DNA of 64,000 bases from Dehalococcoidia bacterium. GTDB lineage: Bacteria; Chloroflexota; Dehalococcoidia; SM23-28-2; RBG-16-64-32. This document shows positions 33,894 to 42,914 of this stretch, in pieces. A program made the position numbers and the translations under genes. Under the pieces are notes generated by a model. It was not told where the DNA came from. It saw nothing but the letters and a program-made list of their open reading frames with translations, and searched no databases. Each line of letters begins with the position of its first letter. The stretch's first letter is position 1. The stretch covers positions 1-64,000 of the forward strand of contig JAUSFE010000125.1 in NCBI GenBank assembly GCA_030649945.1, written 5' to 3'.

Positions 33894-33909
33894 GGGGGGA
33901 GGAGTAGCG

Positions 33910-35808
33910 GTGGGGATGCAAGACGCCTGGCTGATGCCCGCCATCCCGGGCGCGGCGTTCGTCATCCTTCTGCTCTTCGGCAAGTACCTGCCGCGCAAGG
34001 GGGACTGGCTGTCCATCGCGGCGATGGCGGCTTCATTCGTCATCTTTTTCCCTGTCCTGGCCGACCTTTTGGACAAGGTGGATACCGAGGGCTTCACGGG
34101 CGGCGGCAAGAGCTGGGAGTGGATCTCCTTCGACACCTTCACGATCCGGCTGGGGTTCTTCACGGACCAGATCACCATCGTCATGCTGGGGGTGGTCAGC
34201 TTCGTGGCGCTGATGGTGCAGGTGTACTCCGTGGGTTACATGAAGGGCGACTCGCGCTACGGCTGGTACTTCACGTGCATGTCGCTGTTCGCGGCTTCCA
34301 TGCTGACGCTGGTCTTGGCGGACAACCTGCTGCTGCTCTACGCCGGCTGGGAAGCGGTGGGCTTCTGCTCGTTCCTGCTCATCGGCTTCTGGTGGGAGAA
34401 GCGTTCCGCGGCGGAGGCGGCAAAGAAGGCGTTCATCACCACGCGCATCGGCGACGTGGGCTTTCTCATCGGCATCATCATGCTCTGGAAGCAGGCCGGG
34501 ACGTTCGACATCTCGGACATCTTCCAGTTCGCCGCAGCGGGCGGCTACGACAGCACCTACCTGACGGCCGCGGTCCTCTTCCTGTTCGCCGGGGCGGTGG
34601 GCAAGAGCGGCCAGTTCCCGCTGCACGTCTGGCTGCCCGACGCCATGGAGGGGCCGACGCCGGTCTCCGCCCTCATCCACGCGGCCACAATGGTGGTGGC
34701 CGGCGTCTACATGGTGGCGCGCATGTTCCCCCTGTTCCAGCTGGCGGACCCCGTGGCGCTGGACGTGGTGCTGGGGCTAGGGCTCACCACCGTCGTGCTC
34801 TCGGCGACGATGGGCCTGGTGGCGACCGACATCAAGCGGGTGATCGCCTACTCCACGCTGAACAGCCTGGGCCTGATGTTCGTGGCGCTGGGCGCCGGCT
34901 CCACCACGGGCGCCATGTTCTACCTGTTCGTGCACGGCTTCTTTAAGGCCCTGCTCTTCCTTGCCTCCGGCTCCGTCATTCACGCCACGGACAGGCAGGA
35001 CATCAACGACCTGGGCGGCCTGGCGGCGAAGATGCCGCTGACCGCGGCCGTCTTCGGCATTGGCACCCTTTCGATGATCGGCATCGTTCCCCTCTCCGGC
35101 TTCTGGGCCAAGGACGAGATCCTGCACAGCGCCAGGGATGCGGAGAGCGCCATCATCTACGTCATAGTCCTGGCCAGCGTGGCCGTCACGGCCCTTTACA
35201 TGACGCGGCTCTACGTGCGCACGTTCTTCTTCCAGCCACGGGATAGGCAAGCCCGGGAGCACGCCCACGACGCCCCGCTCCTGATGAGCGCGCCCCTGCT
35301 GCTGCTGGCTGCACTGACGCTGGTCAGCGGCTTCCTGGTGTTCGACGGGGTGGGCGAGGCGCTGGGCTTCCCCGGCGGCATCGGCAAGTTCGTGTTCGCG
35401 GAGGAGGCGGAGGCGTTCAAGTTCTCCTGGGAGGTGGCTCTGGCCTCGACTGCCGTGGCCCTCGGCGGCCTGCTCGCCGGGTTCGCGATCTGGCAGGAAG
35501 ACGCGCAGCCCGCAAAGCGCCTGGGGGAAAGGTTCCGCCCGGTCTACGAGCTCCTTTTCCACCGCTACTACGTGGACGAAGTCTACCAGTGGGCCATCAA
35601 CCATATCGTCCTCTTCGCCGGCAGCGTCCTGGCCTGGTTCGACCGCAACATCGTGAACGACACTGGTGTGGACGGCTCGGCTGGCCTAACCTACCTGAGC
35701 GGATTCCAGATGAAGTTCCTGGAGACGGGGAAGCTGCCAAACTACGCCCTGGCCATCTCCCTGGGCGTCATCGTCATCGCCATCCTCTTCCTGGTGCTGA
35801 AGGCCTGA
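33910..35808 (+). CDS. nuoL: NADH-quinone oxidoreductase subunit L
   Basis: 632 residues from GTG 33910, with GGGGGAGGAG about 6 bases upstream. An earlier in-frame start (33805) would translate the microsatellite, so I reject it. Antiporter-like membrane subunit with ITIVMLGVVSFVALMVQVYSVGYM, NLLLLYAGWEAVGFCSFLLIGFWW, KSGQFPLHVWLPDAMEGPTPVSALIHAATMV and AYSTLNSLGLMF. The long lateral helix follows near the C-terminus. Confidence 0.94.
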   Translation: MGMQDAWLMPAIPGAAFVILLLFGKYLPRKGDWLSIAAMAASFVIFFPVLADLLDKVDTEGFTGGGKSWEWISFDTFTIRLGFFTDQITIVMLGVVSFVALMVQVYSVGYMKGDSRYGWYFTCMSLFAASMLTLVLADNLLLLYAGWEAVGFCSFLLIGFWWEKRSAAEAAKKAFITTRIGDVGFLIGIIMLWKQAGTFDISDIFQFAAAGGYDSTYLTAAVLFLFAGAVGKSGQFPLHVWLPDAMEGPTPVSALIHAATMVVAGVYMVARMFPLFQLADPVALDVVLGLGLTTVVLSATMGLVATDIKRVIAYSTLNSLGLMFVALGAGSTTGAMFYLFVHGFFKALLFLASGSVIHATDRQDINDLGGLAAKMPLTAAVFGIGTLSMIGIVPLSGFWAKDEILHSARDAESAIIYVIVLASVAVTALYMTRLYVRTFFFQPRDRQAREHAHDAPLLMSAPLLLLAALTLVSGFLVFDGVGEALGFPGGIGKFVFAEEAEAFKFSWEVALASTAVALGGLLAGFAIWQEDAQPAKRLGERFRPVYELLFHRYYVDEVYQWAINHIVLFAGSVLAWFDRNIVNDTGVDGSAGLTYLSGFQMKFLETGKLPNYALAISLGVIVIAILFLVLKA

Positions 35809-35809
35809 C

Positions 35810-37312
35810 ATGGGATACGTGCTGCTGGCCCTGATCGCGATACCGCTGCTTTCGGCGCCCGTGTTCATGGCCGTCCCGTCGCGCTATCCGCAGTTGACGC
35901 GCTACGTGGCCGCCCTGGGCGCCGCCGCGATGTTCGCGCTCTCGCTGCTGGTCTTCATCGCCTACGAATATCAGGGCGGCAGCGGGCTGCGCTACACGCT
36001 GCAGTGGGACTGGCTGGAGAACGTGGGGCTGCTGCGCGAGAACGGCATCACGCTGCACCTGGCCGTGGACGGCATCGCGGCGCCGATGGTGCTGCTCACC
36101 GGCATCGTCGCCCTGGCGGCGGTGTTCGTGTCGTGGAACATCAACTTCCGCAACAAAGACTTCTTCGTGCTGCTGTTCGTGCTGATCTCCGGCGTTTACG
36201 GCGTCTTCGTCTCGCAGGACCTGTTCTTCCTGTTCTTCTTCTACGAGCTCGCCGTGCTGCCCATGTACCTGCTGATCGCGGTCTGGGGCGCCAGCAGCGA
36301 CTTCGGCACGTTCATCCGCACGAAGGAGTACGGTGCCATGAAGTTGGTGCTGTACCTGGTGGCAGGCAGCGCGCTCATCTTCATCGCCATCTTCGCCACG
36401 TTCGTGGAGGCCGATAAGGGCACGTTCGACCTGCCGGCGCTGGGCTCCGCTACGTACGGAGAGTCGTTCCAGAAGTGGGTGTTCCCGCTGTACATGATCG
36501 GCTTCGGGGTGCTGGCCGGCATGTGGCCCCTGCACACGTGGTCGCCGGACGGCCATGTGGCCGCGCCCACGGGTGTCTCCATGCTCCACGCCGGCGTGCT
36601 GATGAAGCTGGGCGCTTTCGGCATCCTGCGCGTGGGCATCACGCTGCTGCCGGAGGGCGCGCACTTCTGGGCCCCGGTGTTGATGACGCTGGGGGTGACG
36701 GGCGCCCTTTACGGGGCGATCTCCGCGCTGGCCCAGACGGACCTGAAGTACATGGTGGGCTACTCCAGCGTGAGCCACATGGGTTACGTGCTGATGGGCC
36801 TGGCGACGATGAACAACATCGGCGTGAACGGGGCGGTCCTGCAGATGTTCGCCCACGGCGTCATGACCGCCCTCATGTTCACAAACGTCGGCGCCGTGTA
36901 CGACCAGGCGCACACGCGCGACATGACGACCTTCGGCGGCATCGCCAGGCGCATGCCGCGGCACTCGGCGTTCTTCGCCATCGCGGGGCTTTCATCGCTG
37001 GGCCTGCCAGGGCTGGCGGGGTTCGTGGCGGAGTTCCACATCTTCGTCGGCGCTTTCCGCGCCGGCTACTGGTGGGCGGGCGCGCTGGGAATCCTGGCGG
37101 CGGCGATCACCGCCACCTACATCCTGCGCATGCTGGCCCACGCCTACTTCGGCCCGCTGAACGAGCGATGGGAGGGGCTGAAGGAGATGCGGCCCGGAGA
37201 GCAGTTCGCCGGGGCGCTGCTGATCGCCTTCATCATCTTCATGGGCGTCTGGCCGGCGCCCTTCGTGGACCGCATCACGGACAGCGTGAAGAACATCCCG
37301 GGGATTTCGTAA
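35810..37312 (+). CDS. nuoM: NADH-quinone oxidoreductase subunit M
   Basis: 500 residues, antiporter-like membrane subunit. LFFLFFFYELAVLPMYLLIAVWG contains the proton-path Glu, and WPLHTWSPDGHVAAPTGVSMLHAGVLMKLG and KYMVGYSSVSHMGYVLMG are canonical. The ATG follows the nuoL stop by one base. Confidence 0.95.
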   Translation: MGYVLLALIAIPLLSAPVFMAVPSRYPQLTRYVAALGAAAMFALSLLVFIAYEYQGGSGLRYTLQWDWLENVGLLRENGITLHLAVDGIAAPMVLLTGIVALAAVFVSWNINFRNKDFFVLLFVLISGVYGVFVSQDLFFLFFFYELAVLPMYLLIAVWGASSDFGTFIRTKEYGAMKLVLYLVAGSALIFIAIFATFVEADKGTFDLPALGSATYGESFQKWVFPLYMIGFGVLAGMWPLHTWSPDGHVAAPTGVSMLHAGVLMKLGAFGILRVGITLLPEGAHFWAPVLMTLGVTGALYGAISALAQTDLKYMVGYSSVSHMGYVLMGLATMNNIGVNGAVLQMFAHGVMTALMFTNVGAVYDQAHTRDMTTFGGIARRMPRHSAFFAIAGLSSLGLPGLAGFVAEFHIFVGAFRAGYWWAGALGILAAAITATYILRMLAHAYFGPLNERWEGLKEMRPGEQFAGALLIAFIIFMGVWPAPFVDRITDSVKNIPGIS

Positions 37313-37413
37313 GTGGCAGACGATACTCGCCGGCGGGACGCAGCTGGGCGCGGCACCCCTCCCCCGCGCTTCGCCTCCCCGAGCGGCGCCCCTACTGGAT
37401 GCTGTGGCCCGCG

Positions 37414-38916
37414 ATGACGCAGCTTAACTTCCAGTGGGAGCTGCTGGCGCCGGAGTTCATCCTGGTGGGCTGGGCCGGCGCGCTGGTGCTGCTGGACCTG
37501 TTCTGGGGCTCTTCGGCCGGGCTCAGGACAGGCCGCATCGGCAAGGAGCCGCTGGGGTACCTGGCGGCGGCCGGGGCCGTCGCGGCGGCGCTCGTCTCGC
37601 TCTTCTGGATCGGCGATCACAAGAACTTCGCGGACCTCATCGACGTCAACAACTACACCACGCTGTTCCGGGTGTTCTTCGGGCTCACCGCCGCGTTCGC
37701 CTGCATCGCCTCCGCCCGCTACGTGAAGGACCGGCTGCTGCACCCGGGCGAATACTACGCGCTGATCCTGCTTTCGGTCGTCGGCGCGAACGGCATGGCG
37801 GCGGCGAGCGAGCTGCTGACGGCCTACATCTCGCTGGAGCTGCTCAGCTTCAGCCTGTACGTGCTCGCGTCGTATGACAAGTTCGACCTGCGCTCCAACG
37901 AGGGCGGGCTGAAGTACATGCTGCTGGGCGCCTTCTCCTCCGCGATCTTCCTGTACGGCATCAGCCTGGTCTATGGGGTCACGGGCTCCACGCACTTCAA
38001 CGCGATCGGCGAGGTCCTGAAGGGCGATACGAGCGACATCGACATGGCGCTCCTGCTGGGGCTGGCGCTGATGATCGGCGGGCTCGGGTTCAAGGTGGCA
38101 GCGGTGCCGTTCCACATGTGGACGCCGGACGCCTACGAGGGCGCGCCGCTGCCCATCACGGCGCTCATCTCCGCCCTCTCCAAGTCGGCCGGGTTCGCGC
38201 TTTTCCTGAAGCTGTTCACGCAGGCGTTCCTGCCGCTGATCGACGACTGGCGCTACTTCATCGCCGCCCTGTCGGTGGCCACGATGGCGCTGGGGAACCT
38301 GGTGGCGATCCAGCAGCAGAACCTGAAGCGGCTGCTGGCCTACTCCAGCATCGGCCAGGTGGGCTACCTGCTCATGGGCATCGCCGCGCTCTCGCCCGAA
38401 TCGGCCAGCGCGCTGGTGCTGCACATGATCGGCTACGTCGTCACGAACCTGGCGGTCTTCGTCTGCATCATCATCTACTACAACTGGACGGGGAAAGAGG
38501 AGATCAAGGACTACGCCGGGACCGCGGAGCGGGCGCCGTTCCTGGCGCTCTGCCTCAGCATCGCGTTGTTCTCGCTGGCGGGGATGCCGCTGTTCGCGGG
38601 GTTCGCCACCAAGTTCATCCTCTTCCAGTCGGCCGCGCAGGAGGACCTGCTGTGGCTGGCCGGGGTGGCGGTATTCTTCAGCTTCGTCTCGCTTTACTAC
38701 TACCTGCTGATCGTGAAGGAGATGTACCTGGGGGAGCCGGCGGAGCGCACCCGCTTCCCCACCCCGTGGCTGGAGTACGGCGCGCTGTCGCTGCTGGTGG
38801 CCGGCGTCATGTTCGTGGGGCTGTACCCTCAGCCGGTCTACGACGCCGTGGAGGACAGCACGGCAACGATCTTCGCGGCGGTGGAGGACAGCGCGGCGGT
38901 AAGCGAGCGGCCGTAG
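37414..38916 (+). CDS. nuoN: NADH-quinone oxidoreductase subunit N
   Basis: 500 residues from ATG 37414; ATG 37399 would add five. Family motifs: LLTAYISLELLSFSLYVLASYDKFD, GFKVAAVPFHMWTPDAYEGAPLPITALISALSKSAGFALFLKLF and LLAYSSIGQVGYLLMGIAA. Last gene of the operon. A gap of 100 bases after nuoM has no obvious promoter. Confidence 0.94.
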   Translation: MTQLNFQWELLAPEFILVGWAGALVLLDLFWGSSAGLRTGRIGKEPLGYLAAAGAVAAALVSLFWIGDHKNFADLIDVNNYTTLFRVFFGLTAAFACIASARYVKDRLLHPGEYYALILLSVVGANGMAAASELLTAYISLELLSFSLYVLASYDKFDLRSNEGGLKYMLLGAFSSAIFLYGISLVYGVTGSTHFNAIGEVLKGDTSDIDMALLLGLALMIGGLGFKVAAVPFHMWTPDAYEGAPLPITALISALSKSAGFALFLKLFTQAFLPLIDDWRYFIAALSVATMALGNLVAIQQQNLKRLLAYSSIGQVGYLLMGIAALSPESASALVLHMIGYVVTNLAVFVCIIIYYNWTGKEEIKDYAGTAERAPFLALCLSIALFSLAGMPLFAGFATKFILFQSAAQEDLLWLAGVAVFFSFVSLYYYLLIVKEMYLGEPAERTRFPTPWLEYGALSLLVAGVMFVGLYPQPVYDAVEDSTATIFAAVEDSAAVSERP

Positions 38917-38954
38917 CGGCGCTGCTTGCTGCGCCCTCCCGGCGCGGCCATCGG

Positions 38955-38960
38955 TATAAT
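38955..38960 (+). promoter_or_regulatory. -10 box before the hicB-like gene
   Basis: Perfect TATAAT at 38955-38960. No good -35 box stands at the right distance. GAGGGG (38969-38974) lies just before the GTG start, so the leader would be about 10 bases. Confidence 0.45.
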
Positions 38961-38977
38961 CTAAGACTGAGGGGCTA

Positions 38978-39199
38978 GTGGGCGACTATCACATCAACAT
39001 CTTCTACAGCGAGGAGGACGGCGGCTACATAGCCGACATCCCCGATCTTGAGTCTTGCTCGGCGTTCGGTGAGACGCCCGAGGCGGCGCTGGCCGAGCTC
39101 GAGAAGGCCAAGTCGGCCTGGCTCGATGCGGCTCGTGCTTCGCGCAAGCCGATCCCGTCGCCCCGATACCGTCCGGCTATCTACCAGACCCCTCGCTGA
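38978..39199 (+). CDS. HicB-like (UPF0150) small protein
   Basis: 73 residues, GTG start. The fold signature YHINIFYSEEDGGYIADIPDLESCSAFGETPEAALAELEKAKSAWL matches HicB-family antitoxin N-terminal domains. The protein ends with a short basic/Pro tail and has no DNA-binding helix-turn-helix or ribbon that I can see. No hicA toxin lies on either side. It may be an orphan HicB or a stand-alone RNase-H-like fold protein. Confidence 0.75.
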   Translation: MGDYHINIFYSEEDGGYIADIPDLESCSAFGETPEAALAELEKAKSAWLDAARASRKPIPSPRYRPAIYQTPR

Positions 39200-39235
39200 G
39201 CCCCCACCACACCGCCCGTACCCGCGCCCGATCTA

Positions 39236-39261
39236 CCGCGTGGGCGACGGCGCCCACGCGG
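39236..39261. terminator. Strong hairpin downstream of the hicB-like gene
   Basis: CCGCGTGGGCG (39236-39246), loop ACGG, CGCCCACGCGG (39251-39261): perfect 11-base stem, 37 bases after the stop. No T-run follows. Confidence 0.45.
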
Positions 39262-39315
39262 ATCTTCCCGGCGACCGCGGCGCAGACGGCCGCCCCTGGC
39301 CCCGCCTCCAGACTC

Positions 39316-39344
39316 TTGCCATCCCTCCCGATATGCGGTGCAAT
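39316..39344 (+). promoter_or_regulatory. Leaderless-type promoter of the LVIVD/dockerin gene
   Basis: TTGCCA (39316-39321), a 17-base spacer and TGCAAT (39339-39344). ATG 39354 follows 9 bases after the -10 box and has no ribosome site. Confidence 0.5.
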
Positions 39345-39353
39345 AGAAGCCTC

Positions 39354-41084
39354 ATGGAGCTTCGATCCCTTCAGGGCGTGGCCACCCTGGCCCTGCTGTT
39401 GCTCGCGGCGCTGCTGCCGGCCTCGCCGCCGGCGTCCGCCCGTAGCGATGTGATCGCGCTGCCCGCCGATGGCGAGCTGCCGGTGGCGAGCGTCGTCCTG
39501 CGCGATGCGGACGGTGGTGCGCCGGCGTCCGTGCAGGCCACCTGCGACAAGGACATCGATACCACCTCCCAGATATCGGGCGTGGCCTTCGTGGCGGCGC
39601 AGGACAACGGCATCTGCACCACCGGGGACCTCGTCGTCTACAGCCAGGGCGGGCAGACGTACGTGGCCCAGGCGGGCGGACAGGAGGCGGCGTTCACCAT
39701 CACCGGCATCGCGGCGGACGGTACACCGTCGATGGTGACGCAGAAGTACTGGACCACGACGAATACCTATACGGCGGACATCCAGACGTTCGTCAAGGGC
39801 GGCCGTCGCTACGTCGCGCTGGCGCTGGAGCGGCTGAGCGCGGTAAACGCCTCCTGCGGCGTGGCGATCATCGACGTAACGGACGCGCCGAACACGGGGA
39901 CGCCCCTCCTGCAATCGGGCGGCGACTGGTGCGACGTGCACAACATCTTCGTAGAGAACGACGCCGGCGGCGACGGCCGCTACGTGTACCTGACCGCCGA
40001 TGGCCCCAACGACATGCGGGTGCTGGACATCGCGGACCTGGGGAGCATCCAGGAGATCGGCCGCTACACGCATCCGCAGGCCAGCAACGCCAACTACGTG
40101 CACGACATGGTGGTCGTGGACCACGGCGGCAGCAGCGGGCGGCGGGTGTATGTCTCCTACTGGGACGCCGGGCTGATGGTCCTGGACGCGGACGACGTGA
40201 CGCCCGGCGTGATCGAGCCGGGGAGCGCCAACCAGCCGCTGAACCCGGACCACAGCATCGACCCGGCAGGCTTCCTCACCCACCACGCCGTCCCTGCGGC
40301 GGACGGCTCGCGCGTGTTCATCGAGGACGAGTTCATCGCGTACTCCGGGGGAGAGCCGGTGCAGATGTGGGACATCAGCAACTTCGCTTCGCCGCAGTAC
40401 GTGGACGGGATCGCCATGGGCACGCCGCTGATGCCTGTGCTCGAGCCGGCGCACAACCTCTACGTGGTGGGCAGCCGGCTGTACGTCGGCTGGTACAAGG
40501 CCGGCCTGCAGGCGTTCGACTTCACTCCCGGCGGCTTCACCTCGCGGGCGCTCTATCACCAGGCGCAGACGGAGGCGGCGGACGACCCCTACGACGGCGC
40601 CTGGGCGATCGACTCGGCGACGATCGGCGGGACGGCATACCTGTTCCAGAGCGACCGCCGCTACGGCCTGATCGTGGACGCCATAGCGGGCGACGCGGAC
40701 GGCGACGGCGTGCCGGACGCGGCCGACAACTGCCCCTCGTGGCCGAACGCGGGGCAGCAGCTGCCGCCGTGGCCGGTGCCCGCCGGTGACCCGGACTGCG
40801 ACGGCTTCGCGGACAGCCGCGAGACGTACATGGGGACGGACTCCTCCCGGCACTGCGCGGCGACGGCGCCGGCGGACGACGAGCCGGTGGACGCCTGGCC
40901 GCCAGACCTGAACGACGACCAGCAGGCCACGCTCGGCGACGTGCTCCGCTACATCTTGGTGTTCAACACTAGCGCGCCCGGGCCGCCGTACACCGCCCGC
41001 TTCGACCTGAACGCGGACGGCGTCATCTCGCTCGCGGACGTGCTCCTGTTCATCCCGTTCTTCAACAACACCTGCACGCCGTAG
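39354..41084 (+). CDS. Exported LVIVD-repeat protein with calcium-binding and dockerin-like C-terminus
   Basis: 576 residues. Signal peptide about 1-29 (ALLLLAALLPASPPASA). The central part contains beta-propeller-like LVIVD repeats (CGVAIIDVTD, YVYLTADGPNDMRVLDIADLGS, VYVSYWDAGLMVLDADD, QMWDISNFASPQYVDG). A thrombospondin type 3-like calcium loop (DADGDGVPDAADNCPS, PDCDGFADSRETYMGTD) follows, then a dockerin-like pair (LNDDQQATLGDVLRYILVF, FDLNADGVISLADVLLFI). No link to its neighbours can be read. Probably a secreted or surface protein attached through its dockerin-like end; its target is unknown. Confidence 0.8.
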   Translation: MELRSLQGVATLALLLLAALLPASPPASARSDVIALPADGELPVASVVLRDADGGAPASVQATCDKDIDTTSQISGVAFVAAQDNGICTTGDLVVYSQGGQTYVAQAGGQEAAFTITGIAADGTPSMVTQKYWTTTNTYTADIQTFVKGGRRYVALALERLSAVNASCGVAIIDVTDAPNTGTPLLQSGGDWCDVHNIFVENDAGGDGRYVYLTADGPNDMRVLDIADLGSIQEIGRYTHPQASNANYVHDMVVVDHGGSSGRRVYVSYWDAGLMVLDADDVTPGVIEPGSANQPLNPDHSIDPAGFLTHHAVPAADGSRVFIEDEFIAYSGGEPVQMWDISNFASPQYVDGIAMGTPLMPVLEPAHNLYVVGSRLYVGWYKAGLQAFDFTPGGFTSRALYHQAQTEAADDPYDGAWAIDSATIGGTAYLFQSDRRYGLIVDAIAGDADGDGVPDAADNCPSWPNAGQQLPPWPVPAGDPDCDGFADSRETYMGTDSSRHCAATAPADDEPVDAWPPDLNDDQQATLGDVLRYILVFNTSAPGPPYTARFDLNADGVISLADVLLFIPFFNNTCTP

Positions 41085-41120
41085 CGGCTGCCTGGCTCGC
41101 CGTCCGCCCGCGCCTCATAG

Positions 41121-42155
41121 TTGCGCGATCTTCGCGCGCGTTCCGTAACACCCGGCGCCCGGGCGCGTCCCATTGTCGTGCTCGCAATTCGTCCGGCGCC
41201 GGGCCAGCCGCGCAGGCGCAGCCGCGTGGCCGTCGCCGGCGTGCTCGCGCTGGTCGCGCTTGTGGCGGCGGCGCTCCTGGCGCGGGGCGGACAGAGCGCG
41301 GCCGCGCGCACGGTCGAGGGACCGCCGGACCTGCTGCTGCCGTGGGAGCAGGGACAGGAGTGGCGCACGGGGATCGCCGGCTTCCACCTGTCCCACGATG
41401 CGCTGGACTTCTTCCCGCCGGACACGCCCCTGGGGCTGGACCTGCGCTGCGAGGGCGACCCGGACTGGAGCGAGGAGATATCGTCGTACTGGGTGCTGGC
41501 CTCCGCGCCGGGCACCGTACGGCAGGCGTCCGACGCCCTGGTGCTCATCGATCACGGGAACGGATGGCAGAGCGGCTACTACCACATGTACGGCTTCCAG
41601 GTGGCGCTGGGTGACAGAGTCGCGGCCGGCCAGCCGATCGCGCATCCCTCCACCTACGGCGCCTGCGCGACTGGGGCGCACGTGCACTTCTGGGTGTCCG
41701 CCTCAGGCGGAGAGACGACGCGCGACGTGTCGCTGTCCGGCCGGCCGGCGACAGAGATCGGGATCAACGAGGTGATCGGCGAGACGGCGAACCACCCCGC
41801 TGGCGCCGCGCCGACGCCAACGCCAACTGCCACAGCGGCGCCTTCGCCCACGGAGACGCCGGAGCCTTCGCCCTCGCCCACGCCGCTGCCTACGCCCGAC
41901 CCGGAGCCGTTGCCGCCTGCGGAAGCGCCGGGCAAGTCGGTCGCGGGCGACGTGAGCTGCGACGGCCGGATCGACGCGCTGGACGCGGTGGCGGCGCTGC
42001 GGCACGCGGGCGGCGTGGCCGCCGGTGGCGACTGCGTGGCCAGTTCCGGGGACGTGGACTGCAGCGGCCGGGTGGACCGCGCGGACGCCCTGCGCCTCCT
42101 CCGCTATCTCGCAGGGCTCGAGCCGCAGCCATCGCCGTGCTTCCCGCGGGCGTAG
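41121..42155 (+). CDS. Exported M23-like peptidase with Pro/Thr linker and dockerin-like repeats
   Basis: 344 residues from TTG 41121; the true start is uncertain and GTG 41178 (325 residues) is an alternative. A hydrophobic signal-anchor (about 36-53) precedes a LytM/M23-type domain with HDALDF (zinc His and Asp), GYYHMYGFQVALGDRVAAGQPIAH and HVHFW (HxH). The linker (PTPTATAAPSPTETPEPSPS-type, about 233-270) leads to two dockerin-like repeats (GDVSCDGRIDALDAVAALRH and GDVDCSGRVDRADALRLLRY). Probably cuts or binds peptidoglycan cross-links outside the membrane. Architecture matches the CSLREA proteins at the start of the window. Confidence 0.75.
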   Translation: MRDLRARSVTPGARARPIVVLAIRPAPGQPRRRSRVAVAGVLALVALVAAALLARGGQSAAARTVEGPPDLLLPWEQGQEWRTGIAGFHLSHDALDFFPPDTPLGLDLRCEGDPDWSEEISSYWVLASAPGTVRQASDALVLIDHGNGWQSGYYHMYGFQVALGDRVAAGQPIAHPSTYGACATGAHVHFWVSASGGETTRDVSLSGRPATEIGINEVIGETANHPAGAAPTPTPTATAAPSPTETPEPSPSPTPLPTPDPEPLPPAEAPGKSVAGDVSCDGRIDALDAVAALRHAGGVAAGGDCVASSGDVDCSGRVDRADALRLLRYLAGLEPQPSPCFPRA

Positions 42156-42192
42156 GGCGCGCGGAGTCACGGCGCTGTGGCGTAGCGTAGCG

Positions 42193-42223
42193 TTGACGCA
42201 CGCGCCGCACGAACGGCCATAAT
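42193..42223 (+). promoter_or_regulatory. Leaderless-type promoter of the methyltransferase gene
   Basis: TTGACG (42193-42198), a 19-base spacer and CATAAT (42218-42223). ATG 42230 lies 6 bases after the -10 box. The earlier ATG at 42224 touches the -10 box and cannot be on such a transcript. Confidence 0.5.
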
Positions 42224-42229
42224 ATGGGC

Positions 42230-42880
42230 ATGCGCGCTCTCAAGGTGCTGCTCGCCTTCGCTCTGATGGTCTGGGCGCTCCTCACTCTGCTGTTCGTGCT
42301 GATGGTGCGCGAACGGTACGGGCGCGGCGGGCCGATTCCCGTCAGCCAGGGACGGGCCCTCTTGCACCCGTTGCGGCGCTTCCTCCAGCCTGTGCGGCCC
42401 ACACTCCAGACGTTCGGCCTGAAGCCCGGCGAAACGGTGCTGGAGCTCGGCCCCGGGCCGGGCTACTTCACGCTCGAGGCCAGCCGCATGGTCGGCGCCG
42501 GGGGCAGGGTGCTGTGCCTGGACCTCCAGCGGGGCATGCTGGAGCTACTGCGGCAGCGGTTGGCTGAGAACGAGATCGCCAACGCCCACACGGTGGTGGC
42601 CGAGGCCGCCCGCCTGCCCCTGGCGGACGGATGCGTGGATGCGGCGTTCCTCGTCGCGGTGCTGGGCGAGATACCGGACCGGCCGGCGGCGCTCCTGGAG
42701 CTGAGGCGGGTGCTGAAGCGCGGCGGCCTGCTCTCGTTCGCCGAAACCCTGACTGACCCGGACTACGTCTTCCAGCGGGAGCTGCGGGACCTCTGCCGCG
42801 CCACGGGCTTCGAGCCGCTGGAAACGAGTGGGCAGCCGCTGGGCTACCGGATGACGTTCCGGGTGGCGCCCGGCCGGTAG
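42230..42880 (+). CDS. SAM-dependent methyltransferase with N-terminal membrane anchor
   Basis: 216 residues from ATG 42230 (218 from 42224). The N-terminus KVLLAFALMVWALLTLLFVLMV is a membrane helix. A class I methyltransferase domain follows: motif I VLELGPGPGYFTLEASRM, acidic DLQRGMLELL, motif AEAARLPLADGCVDAAFLVAVLGEIPD and LRRVLKRGGLLSFAETL. UbiE-like class; a membrane lipid or quinone is a plausible substrate. Convergent with glnA2 at 42915. Confidence 0.82.
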   Translation: MRALKVLLAFALMVWALLTLLFVLMVRERYGRGGPIPVSQGRALLHPLRRFLQPVRPTLQTFGLKPGETVLELGPGPGYFTLEASRMVGAGGRVLCLDLQRGMLELLRQRLAENEIANAHTVVAEAARLPLADGCVDAAFLVAVLGEIPDRPAALLELRRVLKRGGLLSFAETLTDPDYVFQRELRDLCRATGFEPLETSGQPLGYRMTFRVAPGR

Positions 42881-42901
42881 GGGCGCGTCATGATGCGCCC
42901 C
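42880..42901. terminator. Hairpin between convergent methyltransferase and glnA2
   Basis: GGGGCGCGTCA (42880-42890) pairs with TGATGCGCCCC (42891-42901) with one G-T pair. It sits between two converging genes, so a bidirectional terminator is likely. Confidence 0.5.
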
Positions 42902-42914
42902 TGCGCCACGTCTG

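Noticed and set aside
33805..33909. N-terminal extension of NuoL (THYPLPTLHYPL...)
   Set aside because: It is a translated microsatellite; GGGGGAGGAG and GTG 33910 give the expected N-terminus.
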